Source of the DNA: Falsirhodobacter halotolerans
Lineage (GTDB): Bacteria; Pseudomonadota; Alphaproteobacteria; Rhodobacterales; Rhodobacteraceae
Assembly (NCBI RefSeq): GCF_022899245.1
Contig: NZ_JALJAZ010000001.1
Coordinates: 2,512,802-2,576,801 of the forward strand
Direction of reading: 5' to 3'
DNA length: 64,000 nucleotides
The stretch's first letter is position 1; each line of letters begins with the position of its first letter. Of this stretch, positions 46,757 through 55,480 are shown one piece after another. The notes under the pieces were generated by a model, which searched no databases, was not told where the DNA came from, and saw only the letters and a program-made list of their open reading frames with translations. A program made the position numbers and the translations under genes.

Positions 46757-47583
46757 CCGACCGCATTCCGCTGGCCGGCGTCATCGGCCATCCCATCGCC
46801 CACAGCCGGTCGCCCCGCCTGCATGGATACTGGCTGAACCGCTATGACCTGAAGGGGCATTACGTGCCCATGGATGTCGGTGGCAACGATCTGGCCGGGG
46901 TGTTGCGGCACCTGCCGAAGGCGGGATTCGTCGGCGTCAACATCACCATCCCGCACAAGGAGGCGGTGCTGAAGATCGCCGATGTGGTGACCGACCGCGC
47001 CGCCCTGATCGGGGCGGCGAACACGCTGACCTTCCTGCCCGACGGACGCATCTATGCCGACAACACCGACGGCACGGGGTTCATCGCCAACCTGCGCCAG
47101 AACGCGCCCGAATGGCAGCCGAAGGCCGGCCCCGCGGCGGTGATCGGCGCCGGGGGCGCCGCACGGGCCATCGTCGCTGCGCTGATTGAGGCGGGCGTGC
47201 CGGAGATCCGCATCGCCAACCGCACCCGCGCCCGCGCCGAAGGGCTGCGCCATGATTTCGGCCCCCGCGTCGTGGTTCAGGACTGGATCCAGGCGGCCAA
47301 CATGCTGGAGGATGCGACGACCGTCGTGAACACCTCCTCGCTCGGGATGGCGGGCAAGCCGGATTTCCGCATCCCGCTGGACGCGCTGTCGCCCACGGCC
47401 ACGGTGACGGACATCGTCTATACCCCCCTTCGCACCACTCTGCTGGACGAAGCCGCCGCCATGGGCTGCGTCACGGTGGACGGCCTTGGTATGCTCTTGC
47501 ATCAGGCCGCCCCGGGGTTCGAACGGTGGTTCGGCAAAACGCCCGAGGTGGACGAGGCCACCCGCGCCTTCGTTTTGGGATGA
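46753..47583 (+). CDS. aroE: Shikimate dehydrogenase (NADP+)
   Basis: 276-residue enzyme reducing 3-dehydroshikimate in aromatic amino-acid synthesis. The shikimate-binding Ser pair lies in [11 protein letters not shown] (17-27), the catalytic Lys in [10 protein letters not shown], Asp in NTDGTGF, and the NADP loop in GAGGAARAI (about 133-141). The C-terminal [14 protein letters not shown] is standard. Overlaps maf and coaE by 4 bp each. Confidence 0.96.
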   Translation: MTDRIPLAGVIGHPIAHSRSPRLHGYWLNRYDLKGHYVPMDVGGNDLAGVLRHLPKAGFVGVNITIPHKEAVLKIADVVTDRAALIGAANTLTFLPDGRIYADNTDGTGFIANLRQNAPEWQPKAGPAAVIGAGGAARAIVAALIEAGVPEIRIANRTRARAEGLRHDFGPRVVVQDWIQAANMLEDATTVVNTSSLGMAGKPDFRIPLDALSPTATVTDIVYTPLRTTLLDEAAAMGCVTVDGLGMLLHQAAPGFERWFGKTPEVDEATRAFVLG

Positions 47584-48158
47584 TCCGCCTCGGCCTCACC
47601 GGGTCCATCGGCATGGGCAAAAGCACCACGGCGGCGATGTTCCGGGATGCGGGCGTGCCGGTCTGGGATGCGGATGCCGCCGTCCATCGCCTCTATGCCC
47701 CGGGGGGTGCGGCGGTCGGGCCGATGCGGGCGGCCTTTCCGCAGGCGGTGACCGATCACGTGGACCGCGCGGCCCTGCGCGCCCGGATCGCGCAGGACCC
47801 TGCGGCGCTGCCCCGGATCGAAGCCATCGTGCATCCTTTGGTCGCCGCCGACCGTGCGGCCTTTGCCCCGCCCGGCGATCTGGCCGTGTTCGACATCCCC
47901 CTTCTGTTCGAAAACGGCACCGAGGGGGCGTTCGACGCGACCCTGCTTGTCACCGCGCCGCCTGCCCTGCAACGCGCCCGCGTTCTGGCGCGCCCGCATA
48001 TGACGCCGGACCATTTCGCGGCCATGATGGCGCGCCAGATGCCCGATGCGGACAAACGCGCCCGCGCCACCCATATCATCGAGACGCTGGACCTTGACGC
48101 CACCCGCGCGCAGGTCCACGCCCTCATCGCCTATCACCGGAGCCTGCCCCATGCGTGA
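47580..48158 (+). CDS. coaE: Dephospho-CoA kinase
   Basis: Last step of coenzyme A synthesis, phosphorylating the 3'-hydroxyl of dephospho-CoA. The 192-residue P-loop kinase has GSIGMGKST (8-16), [11 protein letters not shown] and [12 protein letters not shown] 47580 overlaps the aroE stop (ATGA). The 3' end overlaps the dnaQ start by 8 bp. Gene order aroE-coaE-dnaQ is conserved across alphaproteobacteria. Confidence 0.95.
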   Translation: MIRLGLTGSIGMGKSTTAAMFRDAGVPVWDADAAVHRLYAPGGAAVGPMRAAFPQAVTDHVDRAALRARIAQDPAALPRIEAIVHPLVAADRAAFAPPGDLAVFDIPLLFENGTEGAFDATLLVTAPPALQRARVLARPHMTPDHFAAMMARQMPDADKRARATHIIETLDLDATRAQVHALIAYHRSLPHA

Positions 48159-48840
48159 GATCGTCCTCGACACCGAAACCACCGGCCTTGACCCCTTCAC
48201 CGGCGACCGGATCGTGGAGATCGGGGGGGTGGAGCTGTTCAACCACATGCCCACGGGCCGCACCTATCACCAATACATCAACCCCGAGCGCAACATGCCC
48301 GCCGAGGCGTTCGAGGTGCATGGCATTTCCGAGGATTTCCTGCGCGACAAACCGGTCTTCGCAAAAATCGGGCGCGAGTTCGTGGAGTTTGTGGGCGATG
48401 CGAAACTGGTCATCCACAATGCCAGCTTCGACATGAAGTTCCTGAATTTCGAATTGTCGCGCATGGGGCTGGCGGAATTGCCGATGGCGCAGGCCGTGGA
48501 CAGTCTGGCCATCGCACGGCGGCGGTTTCCCGGCTCTCCGGCTTCGCTGGACGCGCTGTGCCGCCGGTTCGGCATCGACAATTCATCACGCACGAAACAC
48601 GGCGCGCTTCTGGACAGCGAGATTCTGGCCGAAGTCTATCTGGAACTGATCGGCGGACGGCAGCCCGATCTGGTCCTGTCGCAGGCGCAAACCGCCAGGA
48701 CGGACCTTGCGGACCAGACATGGCGGCCCCGTCCCCGGGCCACCCCCTTGCCCCCTCGCCTGACCGAGGCCGAAGCCGCGGCCCATGCGGCCTTCGTGGA
48801 CAAGATGGGCGAGGCGGCGATCTGGCGCCGCCGGGGCTGA
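48151..48840 (+). CDS. dnaQ: DNA polymerase III epsilon subunit (proofreading exonuclease)
   Basis: 229-residue 3'-5' exonuclease of the replicative polymerase. DEDDh motifs: Exo [12 protein letters not shown] (4-14), Exo [13 protein letters not shown] and Exo [17 protein letters not shown] with the catalytic His. ATG 48151 gives [12 protein letters not shown], the common start. Lies 2 kb from the putative oriC. Convergent with secB, with one base between stops. Confidence 0.95.
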   Translation: MREIVLDTETTGLDPFTGDRIVEIGGVELFNHMPTGRTYHQYINPERNMPAEAFEVHGISEDFLRDKPVFAKIGREFVEFVGDAKLVIHNASFDMKFLNFELSRMGLAELPMAQAVDSLAIARRRFPGSPASLDALCRRFGIDNSSRTKHGALLDSEILAEVYLELIGGRQPDLVLSQAQTARTDLADQTWRPRPRATPLPPRLTEAEAAAHAAFVDKMGEAAIWRRRG

Positions 48841-48841
48841 C

Positions 48842-49363
48842 TTACGACACGGTCGTGGGCGTTTCCGGTGCGGCCGCCTGCGCCTGTGCGCGCCGCTGCA
48901 ACTCTGCACGATAGAGTTTCACGAAGTCGATATTGTCGATGTTCAGCGGCGGGAACCCCCCATCGCGCGTCACGTCCGAAATGATCCGGCGCACGAACGG
49001 AAACAGCAGGCGCGGGCATTCGATCAGCAGGAACGGATGAAGCTGTTCCTCCGACACGCCTTCCACCTGAAACAGCCCGCCGTAATCCAGTTCCAGAAGA
49101 AACAGGGTATCGCCGCCGTTGCGGTTCTTGGACGTGACCTTGTATTTGCAGATCACTTCGAATTGCCCGGCCTGACCGCGTTTGCGGGCATCCAGGCTGA
49201 CCTGAACCTGAATGTCGGGCTGCACGTCCGCGCCGCCAAGGCCCTTCTGGGCGACCATGTTCTCAAACGACATGTCGCGCACATATTGGGCCAGCGCCTG
49301 CATCTTGGGGGCTGCGGCCTGGGTCGGCTGTTCGGGTGGAGTGGCGCCGTTGGTGTCGGTCAT
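48842..49363 (-). CDS. secB: Protein-export chaperone SecB
   Basis: 173-residue tetrameric chaperone that holds preproteins unfolded for SecA. It contains YVRDMSFENMVAQKG, the groove-forming LLELDYGGLFQVEGV and IECPRLLFPFVRRIISD-type core, and GGFPPLNIDNIDFVKLY. ATG 49363 is used; the longer frame upstream runs through the fxsA terminus. Lies downstream of fxsA with a 43-bp gap. Confidence 0.95.
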   Translation of the reverse strand: MTDTNGATPPEQPTQAAAPKMQALAQYVRDMSFENMVAQKGLGGADVQPDIQVQVSLDARKRGQAGQFEVICKYKVTSKNRNGGDTLFLLELDYGGLFQVEGVSEEQLHPFLLIECPRLLFPFVRRIISDVTRDGGFPPLNIDNIDFVKLYRAELQRRAQAQAAAPETPTTVS

Positions 49364-49406
49364 GAAATTCTCCTCGTGGACGTTGCCAAGGGTTCTAGCA
49401 GCAAGA

Positions 49407-49859
49407 TCAGTGGCGGGTCCATGCCGAAGGCGGCTGATGCGTCGGCCGGGTGGGGCCCTCGCCCGCATCCAGATCGACGAAGTCGCCATCGATCGTGGTG
49501 GGGCGCTGCGGCGCGTCGGGCATGACCACCCTGATCCGCTTGGCGATGCGCGCGATCACCAGCTTGCGCACGGGGGGCAGCAGCAGCAAAAGCCCCAGCG
49601 TGTCGGTCAGAAAGCCCGGCAGGATCAGGAACACCCCGGCCATCACCAGAAGGGCCTTGTGCGCCAGGGGCGACATCGGGTCTTCCTGCATCCGCCGCAT
49701 CTGCGCAGCCCCCCCTTGGGCGCGGATCAGGGCCATGCCCCCGATCCCGGTCGCAAGGATGACAAGCAGCGTCGGACCCAGCCCGATGGCCGCCCCCACC
49801 GTGACGAACAACGAGATTTCGATGATCGGAAGGGCGATCAGTAGGGCAAAAAGCCACAT
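49407..49859 (-). CDS. fxsA: FxsA family membrane protein
   Basis: 150-residue cytoplasmic-membrane protein with the FxsA core ALPIIEISLFVTVGAAIG, a second helix TLLVILATGIGGMALIRAQG, and a third hydrophobic region LVMAGVFLILPGFLTDTLGLLLLLPP. In E. coli its overproduction blocks phage T7 exclusion by F; its normal role is unknown. It is divergent from the Tim44-like gene and upstream of secB, a standard Rhodobacterales arrangement. Confidence 0.9.
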   Translation of the reverse strand: MWLFALLIALPIIEISLFVTVGAAIGLGPTLLVILATGIGGMALIRAQGGAAQMRRMQEDPMSPLAHKALLVMAGVFLILPGFLTDTLGLLLLLPPVRKLVIARIAKRIRVVMPDAPQRPTTIDGDFVDLDAGEGPTRPTHQPPSAWTRH

Positions 49860-49970
49860 GCGGGCATTCCTTTCTTTGGCGGGGCAAGAGTGGACTCGGA
49901 CGGTTTGGATGCCTACATAAGGGCATCGGGGTCAAAACCCAAATCCGTCCGGCCCATCCGAGGTTTCTGC

Positions 49971-50630
49971 ATGAGCTCTGCCACTTTGATCCAGCTTCTT
50001 GTCCTTGCGGCGATCGCCGTGTTCCTGATCCTGAAGCTGCGGTCGGTTCTTGGCACGCGCGAAGGGTTCGAAAAGCCCCCCCTGCAACCGGGTGAGCGGG
50101 AGGCGGTTGTGAGCGGCCCCGCCCCCGTGGCCGAGGAGGACAGCCGCGACATCACCGATCATGTTCCCGAAGGCTCCGACAGCGCCCGCGCGCTGATGGC
50201 GATGAAACGGGCCGAGCCGTCTTTTTCCCTGTCGGAATTCCTGGGCGGCGCCCGCGGCGCGTATGAGATGATCCTCGTCGCGTTCGACAAGGGCGACATG
50301 TCGGAGGTGCGGGGCTTCATCGCCCCCGATGTCCTTGCCGCCTTCGAAGAGGCGATCGCCACCCGCCGCGATCAGGGGCTGGTAGTGGACAGCAAGATCA
50401 TCGGCATCCGCGAGGTGGCGGTGAACGAGGCGACCTTCCTGACCGACAGCCGCATCGCCGAAATCACCGTCCGCTTCCAGGCCGAGATGACCACCGTGGT
50501 CACAAATGCCGCCGGCGATATCGTGGAAGGAAGCGAAACCGACATGCGCCGCCAGCGCGATGTCTGGACCTTCCAGCGGGCCATGGGCGCCGACGATCCG
50601 AACTGGCGGCTCGTCGCGACGGGGGAATGA
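49971..50630 (+). CDS. TimA/Tim44-like domain protein
   Basis: 219-residue membrane-anchored protein: one N-terminal helix (about 7-24, LIQLLVLAAIAVFLILKL), a charged linker, and a C-terminal Tim44-like domain from about residue 80 (FLGGARGAYEMILVAFDKGD, RDVWTFQRAMGADDPNWRLVATGE). The Tim44 fold is the matrix-side scaffold of the mitochondrial TIM23 import motor; the bacterial relative TimA is its proposed ancestor. ATG 49971 gives the helix at the very start. Overlaps mltA by 4 bp. Confidence 0.9.
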   Translation: MSSATLIQLLVLAAIAVFLILKLRSVLGTREGFEKPPLQPGEREAVVSGPAPVAEEDSRDITDHVPEGSDSARALMAMKRAEPSFSLSEFLGGARGAYEMILVAFDKGDMSEVRGFIAPDVLAAFEEAIATRRDQGLVVDSKIIGIREVAVNEATFLTDSRIAEITVRFQAEMTTVVTNAAGDIVEGSETDMRRQRDVWTFQRAMGADDPNWRLVATGE

Positions 50631-51562
50631 TCCGCGCCCTGGCGCTGCTGGCGGGCCTTTCCCCCGCCGCCGCGCAGGACCTTGCCACCTATGACGGATG
50701 GGCCGCCGAGGATCCTCGGGCGGCCCTTGCCGTATTCGCGGCGGGATGCGACCGCATGGACGCCACATGGGACGCGGTCTGCGCCACCGCCCACACCGCC
50801 CCGGACGCCCGCGCCTTCTTTCAGACCGCCTTCACCGCCACGCCCGTGGATGCGGACACGCTGTTCACCGCCTATTACGAACCCGAACTCGCCGCCGCGC
50901 CCCGCCGGACCGAACGGTTCACGCAGGCGATCTATGCCTTGCCGCCCGAAGGCCCGCCCCGTATCCCCCGCGCACAGATGGAGGCGGCGCTGGCCGGGCG
51001 CGGTCTGGAAATCGCCTGGGTCGAAGATGCGGCGGAGGCATTCTTTCTTCAGGTTCAGGGCTCGGGCCGTCTGAAGATGGCGGACGGGCGCGTCCTGCGC
51101 GTGGGCTATGCGGGCAAGAACGGGCTCGACTACCGCTCCATCGGCCGCGAAATGGTGCGGCGCGGGGCGATGACGGTGCAACAGGCCACCGCCCCCGCGT
51201 TGAAGGACTGGATCCGTGCCAACCCCGCCGAGGGGATCGCGCTGATGAACCACAATCCGTCCTTCGTCTTCTTCCAGCCGCTGGACCTGCCGGAGGACGC
51301 GGGTCCCATCGGCACGATGGGCCTGCCGCTGACCGCGCACCGGTCGCTGGCCGTCGATCCATCCATCATCCCCCTTGGCGCGCCGGTGCTGGTGCAGGTG
51401 GGCGGCACGACCCGCCTTTTCATCGCGCAGGACACGGGCAGCGCGATCACCGGCCCCGCCCGCGCCGACATCTTCATGGGCAGCGGCGGCCCCGATCTGG
51501 GCGACGCCGCAGGCCGCATGGCGCAGCGGGGCCGCATGACCCTTCTTCGGCCCGCATCATGA
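50627..51562 (+). CDS. mltA: Membrane-bound lytic murein transglycosylase A
   Basis: 311-residue peptidoglycan lytic transglycosylase. A short signal-like N-terminus (ALALLAGLSPAAAQ) lacks a lipobox Cys, so it may be periplasmic and not a lipoprotein. It contains the MltA motif FTAYYEPEL, FFLQVQGSGRL, and a C-terminal 3D domain with the conserved acidic residues in AQDTGSAITGPARADIFMG. Second of four genes tim44-mltA-smr-DUF2938. Confidence 0.94.
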   Translation: MIRALALLAGLSPAAAQDLATYDGWAAEDPRAALAVFAAGCDRMDATWDAVCATAHTAPDARAFFQTAFTATPVDADTLFTAYYEPELAAAPRRTERFTQAIYALPPEGPPRIPRAQMEAALAGRGLEIAWVEDAAEAFFLQVQGSGRLKMADGRVLRVGYAGKNGLDYRSIGREMVRRGAMTVQQATAPALKDWIRANPAEGIALMNHNPSFVFFQPLDLPEDAGPIGTMGLPLTAHRSLAVDPSIIPLGAPVLVQVGGTTRLFIAQDTGSAITGPARADIFMGSGGPDLGDAAGRMAQRGRMTLLRPAS

Positions 51563-52137
51563 GCCGCCGCCGCCGCACCCTGCGCCCCGAAGAGGAAGAG
51601 CTGTGGGCCGCCGTCGCCCGCACGGCGCAGGCGATGCACCCCGTCCGCCGCATCCCCCTGCCGACCGCCGATCCCGCACCCGTCCCGCCCCGCCCATCGC
51701 TGCTGGCGGCCTTTACCGTGGGTGCGAAAGCCACCGCCACCCGCCCGCACGATCTGGCGCCCACCGTGTCCGAACGGCTGGCCACGGCACCCCTTGCGAT
51801 GGACGCGCGCCAGTTCACCCGCATGTCGCGCGGGCGACTGGCGCCGGAGTCGCGAATCGACCTGCACGGCATGACCATGGCCGAGGCGCATCCCGAACTG
51901 GTGCATTTCATCCTGGATGCGCATCGGCGGGGCCATCGGCTGGTGCTGGTCATCACCGGCAAGGGCAAGCGGCGGGACGACGGGGGCCCTATCCCCGTGC
52001 GCACCGGCATCCTGCGCCATCAGGTGCCGATGTGGCTGCGCCTGCCCCCCCTCGGCCCCGTCGTGCAGCAGGTGGCCGAGGCCCATGCCAAACACGGCGG
52101 TGCGGGCGCGATGTATGTCTATCTGCGGCGGGGGTGA
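51559..52137 (+). CDS. Smr domain protein
   Basis: 192-residue protein with a C-terminal Smr (small MutS-related) domain: IDLHGMTMAEAHPELVHF and LVLVITGKGKRRDDGG, ending GAGAMYVYLRRG. Smr domains act as nucleases; in E. coli SmrB cuts mRNA in collided ribosomes. The N-terminal 90 residues are basic and proline-rich with no recognised fold. ATG 51559 overlaps the mltA stop (ATGA). Confidence 0.88.
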   Translation: MSRRRRTLRPEEEELWAAVARTAQAMHPVRRIPLPTADPAPVPPRPSLLAAFTVGAKATATRPHDLAPTVSERLATAPLAMDARQFTRMSRGRLAPESRIDLHGMTMAEAHPELVHFILDAHRRGHRLVLVITGKGKRRDDGGPIPVRTGILRHQVPMWLRLPPLGPVVQQVAEAHAKHGGAGAMYVYLRRG

Positions 52138-52140
52138 GCG

Positions 52141-52620
52141 ATGGAGCTTCTGACGGCCAGCGTGGTGATCGGCACCGTCGCCACGGCGATCTTCGATCTG
52201 TGGGGGCTTCTGATCGCCCGCCTGCGGGGTGCGCCCGCCCCGCGATGGGACATGGCGGGCCGCTGGTTCGGTCATATGGCTCATGGCCGGTTCCGACACC
52301 GCGACATGGACCATGCCCACCCCATTCCGGCGGAATCCGCCATTGGGTGGGCCGTGCATTACCTGATCGGCATCCTTTATGCCGCGGCAATCCCGCTCAT
52401 ATGGGGCCGCGGCTGGCTGGACGCGCCCACCTTTGGTCCGGCGCTTATCGTCGGCGTCGTCACCATCGGGGCCGGATGGTTCCTGATGTCGCCCGGCATG
52501 GGCAACGGCATCGCCGCCAGCAAAACCCCCGCGCCATGGGTGGCACGGGGGTTGGGTCTGGCCGCCCATGTCGTTTTCGGGGCGGGTCTGTGGATCGGGG
52601 CGCTGATCTACAGCATGTAG
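52141..52620 (+). CDS. DUF2938 family membrane protein
   Basis: 159-residue protein with four predicted membrane helices and the DUF2938 motifs [27 protein letters not shown] and [11 protein letters not shown]. Function unknown. It starts 3 bp after the Smr gene and its 3' end overlaps the convergent hslU by 13 bp. Confidence 0.82.
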   Translation: MELLTASVVIGTVATAIFDLWGLLIARLRGAPAPRWDMAGRWFGHMAHGRFRHRDMDHAHPIPAESAIGWAVHYLIGILYAAAIPLIWGRGWLDAPTFGPALIVGVVTIGAGWFLMSPGMGNGIAASKTPAPWVARGLGLAAHVVFGAGLWIGALIYSM

Positions 52621-53906
52621 CGTGAGACGTCGGTGCTGCGGGCCAGCGATCCCAGATGCGCCTCGACATAGGCGGCATCGACCGCCAGCGCCTCTCCCCC
52701 CTTGTCGGGGGCGGTGAAGGACAACTCCTCGAACACCCGCTCGATCACGGTGTAAAGCCGGCGCGCGCCGATATTCTCGACCGAGCCGTTCACCTCTGCC
52801 GCGATCCGCGCCAGGGCGGCAATGCCGTCCTCGGTGAACGTCACGTCCACCCCTTCGGTCGCCATCAGCGCGGAATACTGGCGGGTCAGGGCATTGTCGG
52901 TATCGGTCAGGATGCGGACGAAATCCCCTTCGGTCAGGGCCTGCAACTCCACCCGGATGGGCAGGCGGCCCTGAAGTTCGGGCAGCAGGTCGGACGGTTT
53001 GGCCACATGAAACGCGCCCGAGGCGATGAACAGGATGTGGTCCGTCTTGACCGCCCCGTGCTTGGTGGACACGGTCGTCCCCTCGATCAGGGGCAGAAGA
53101 TCGCGCTGCACCCCCTCGCGGCTGACATCGCCTGAGCGGTTGTCGGTGCGGGCGCAGACCTTGTCGATCTCGTCGATGAAGACGATGCCGTTCTGCTGCA
53201 CCGCCTCCAAGGCCGCGGCCTTGACCGCTTCGTCGTCCAACAGCTTGTCGGCCTCGTCGTTCATCAGGACGTCGTGGCTCTCGGACACGGTCATCTTCTT
53301 CTTCGTCGTGCGCCCGCCAAGCGCCTTGCCGAAGATATCGCCCAACTGCATCATGCCGGGCTGCTGGCCCGGAATGTCCATGTTGCCCAGCGGGTTGGAG
53401 GTGTCGCGCACCTCGATCTCGATGACATGGGCGTCCAACTCGCCCGCCTTCAGGCGCTGGCGGAACATTTCGCGCGTCTGCTCACGCGCGTCCTTGCCGG
53501 CGATCGCCTCGATCACCCGGTCTTCGGCGGCGCGGGCGGCGCGGGATTTCACATCCTCGCGCATCCATTCGCGCGTCTCGATCATCGCGGCATCCACCAG
53601 ATCACGAACGATGCTTTCCACGTCGCGCCCGACATAGCCGACTTCGGTGAACTTCGTCGCCTCCACCTTCAGGAACGGCGCGCGGGCCAGTTTCGCCAAG
53701 CGGCGGCTGATCTCCGTCTTGCCGACGCCGGTCGGCCCGATCATCAGGATGTTCTTGGGATAGACCTCGTCGCGCAGCTCCGGTCCCAGCTGCTTGCGCC
53801 GCCAGCGGTTGCGCAGCGCCACGGCCACGGCCCGTTTGGCATCGCGTTGGCCGATGATGAAACGGTCCAGCTCGCTCACGATCTCGCGGGGGGTGAGGTC
53901 AGTCAT
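52608..53906 (-). CDS. hslU: ATP-dependent protease ATPase subunit HslU
   Basis: AAA+ unfoldase of the HslUV protease. The 432-residue protein has the Walker A GPTGVGKT, the pore motif GYVGRD, Walker [11 protein letters not shown], and the C-terminal docking tail ending SRYML, which inserts into HslV. ATG 53906 gives [14 protein letters not shown]. Unlike most bacteria, its partner hslV is not directly upstream: an opposite-strand gene (53983-54465) lies between. Confidence 0.97.
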   Translation of the reverse strand: MTDLTPREIVSELDRFIIGQRDAKRAVAVALRNRWRRKQLGPELRDEVYPKNILMIGPTGVGKTEISRRLAKLARAPFLKVEATKFTEVGYVGRDVESIVRDLVDAAMIETREWMREDVKSRAARAAEDRVIEAIAGKDAREQTREMFRQRLKAGELDAHVIEIEVRDTSNPLGNMDIPGQQPGMMQLGDIFGKALGGRTTKKKMTVSESHDVLMNDEADKLLDDEAVKAAALEAVQQNGIVFIDEIDKVCARTDNRSGDVSREGVQRDLLPLIEGTTVSTKHGAVKTDHILFIASGAFHVAKPSDLLPELQGRLPIRVELQALTEGDFVRILTDTDNALTRQYSALMATEGVDVTFTEDGIAALARIAAEVNGSVENIGARRLYTVIERVFEELSFTAPDKGGEALAVDAAYVEAHLGSLARSTDVSRYML

Positions 53907-53982
53907 CGTATCTCCTTCACGCCGCACATGGAACATTCGCCACGGGCGTTTCGTTGGTCTGAAAATCAATGGAGGAAGCGTC

Positions 53983-54465
53983 ATGCCGACACCGGCAGAA
54001 CTTGAAAAGAAACTGTGGAAAGCCTTGGACGACCACGCGACGGTGTTTCTGGGCCTGTCCAACGCGGAACATGGCCACGCCCGCCCGATGACCGTCATCA
54101 CCGATGGCGACAACCGGACGCTGTGGATCTTCACCACCAAGACGAACGACATGGTCGAACACGCCCATGCGGGCAGCGCGGCCTTCGCCCATTACGCGTC
54201 CAAGGGGCATGACCTTTGGGCCTGCATCCACGGCAACGTGTCGATCACCGATGACCGGGCAACCATCGACCGTCTGTGGAACAGCCACATCGCCGCGTGG
54301 TATGATGGCAAGGACGACCCCAAGATCGCCCTGATCCGCTTCGATCCCGACCATGCCGAGATCTGGGAGGACAGCTCCAGCCTGATCGCGGGCGTGAAGA
54401 CCGCCCTTGGCCTCTCGGACCCCAAAAGCGACGCCCAAGGCAAGAAGGCCACCGTCCAGTTGTAA
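53983..54465 (+). CDS. Pyridoxamine 5'-phosphate oxidase-fold general stress protein
   Basis: 160-residue split-barrel flavin-binding protein of the general-stress/PNPOx-like group: [28 protein letters not shown], and [14 protein letters not shown]. Such proteins bind FMN or F420-like cofactors; their substrate is unclear. A strong Shine-Dalgarno GGAGGAAG precedes ATG 53983. It runs opposite to hslU and hslV and separates them. Confidence 0.85.
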   Translation: MPTPAELEKKLWKALDDHATVFLGLSNAEHGHARPMTVITDGDNRTLWIFTTKTNDMVEHAHAGSAAFAHYASKGHDLWACIHGNVSITDDRATIDRLWNSHIAAWYDGKDDPKIALIRFDPDHAEIWEDSSSLIAGVKTALGLSDPKSDAQGKKATVQL

Positions 54466-54469
54466 GCCG

Positions 54470-55030
54470 TCAGGGGCGGGCAATGCGTTCCACCGTCAGA
54501 TTGCCGTTGGTGTAAACGCAGATGTCCGCCGCGATGGCCATTGCCTGCCGGGCGATCCCCTCGGCAGGCAGATCCGTGGCCATCAGGCCCCGTGCCGCCG
54601 CAAGGGCGAAGTTGCCGCCCGATCCGATGGCCGCCACATCATGCTCCGGCTCCAGCACGTCGCCCGCGCCGGTGATGATCAGCAGTTCGGTCCCGTCGCT
54701 GACGATCAGCATGGCTTCCAGCTTCTGAAGATACTTGTCCGTCCGCCAGTCCTTCGCCAGTTCCACACTGGCCCGTGCCAACTGGCCGGGAAAGGATTCA
54801 AGCTTCTTTTCCAGACGTTCCAGAAGGGTGAAAGCGTCGGCGGTCGATCCGGCGAACCCCGCGATCACGTCGCGCCCGCCGGGGGACAGACGGCGGACCT
54901 TGCGGGCCGTGCCCTTGATGACGGTCGGTCCAAGGCTGACCTGCCCGTCGCCCGCGATCACCACCTCGTCACCCCGCCGCACGCCGATGATGGTTGTGCC
55001 GTGCCAGCCGGGAAAATCTTTGTCGGACAT
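54470..55030 (-). CDS. hslV: ATP-dependent protease peptidase subunit HslV
   Basis: Proteasome-like threonine peptidase. The 186-residue precursor has [13 protein letters not shown]; by analogy the first Thr of TTI (Thr12) becomes the N-terminal nucleophile after removal of an 11-residue propeptide. It has GDGQVSLG and the terminal GNLTVERI. It is preceded by trxA on the same strand with a terminator in between, and the hslU gene lies 560 bp downstream. Confidence 0.96.
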   Translation of the reverse strand: MSDKDFPGWHGTTIIGVRRGDEVVIAGDGQVSLGPTVIKGTARKVRRLSPGGRDVIAGFAGSTADAFTLLERLEKKLESFPGQLARASVELAKDWRTDKYLQKLEAMLIVSDGTELLIITGAGDVLEPEHDVAAIGSGGNFALAAARGLMATDLPAEGIARQAMAIAADICVYTNGNLTVERIARP

Positions 55031-55109
55031 TTGGGTCTCCTGTCTGCGTCTTGCCCGCTATATGGCGGCGACGCATCTGCGCCTCAACCCGTGGGGGGAG
55101 GCATCGGCG

Positions 55110-55130
55110 AAAAGGGCGCCCGAAGGCGCC
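55110..55130 (-). terminator. Rho-independent terminator after trxA
   Basis: Read leftward: GGCGCC-TTCG-GGCGCC (55130-55115) with a stable TTCG tetraloop, then C and TTTT. It separates the addB-addA-trxA unit from hslV. Confidence 0.75.
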
Positions 55131-55136
55131 GCAGTT

Positions 55137-55457
55137 TCAGATCTCGCTCTTGATCCAGTTGGCAAGCGCGGCCTTCGGCGCGGCCCCGATCTTGTTCGAC
55201 ACGGCCTCGCCGCCCTTGAACATGAACAGGGCAGGGATGCCGCGCACACCCAGTTCGGACGGGGTGACGGGGTTCTGGTCGACATTGACCTTCACGATCT
55301 TCACCTTGCCTTCGTATTCGGCCGAAAGTTCTTCCAGCGCCGGGCCGATCTGGCGGCAGGGGCCGCACCATTCGGCCCAGAAATCGACGACGACGGGAAT
55401 GTCCGACTGACGCACTTCGGCGTCGAAGGTGGCATCGGTAACGGCAACGGTGGCCAT
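55137..55457 (-). CDS. trxA: Thioredoxin 1
   Basis: 106-residue thioredoxin with the active site WCGPC (30-34), cis-Pro in RGIPALFMF and [11 protein letters not shown] 55457 is preceded by AGGAGAACG. It starts 23 bp after the addA stop, so it may be co-transcribed with addAB, and is followed by a TTCG-capped terminator. Confidence 0.96.
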   Translation of the reverse strand: MATVAVTDATFDAEVRQSDIPVVVDFWAEWCGPCRQIGPALEELSAEYEGKVKIVKVNVDQNPVTPSELGVRGIPALFMFKGGEAVSNKIGAAPKAALANWIKSEI

Positions 55458-55480
55458 GGGCGTTCTCCTGAATTTATTGT

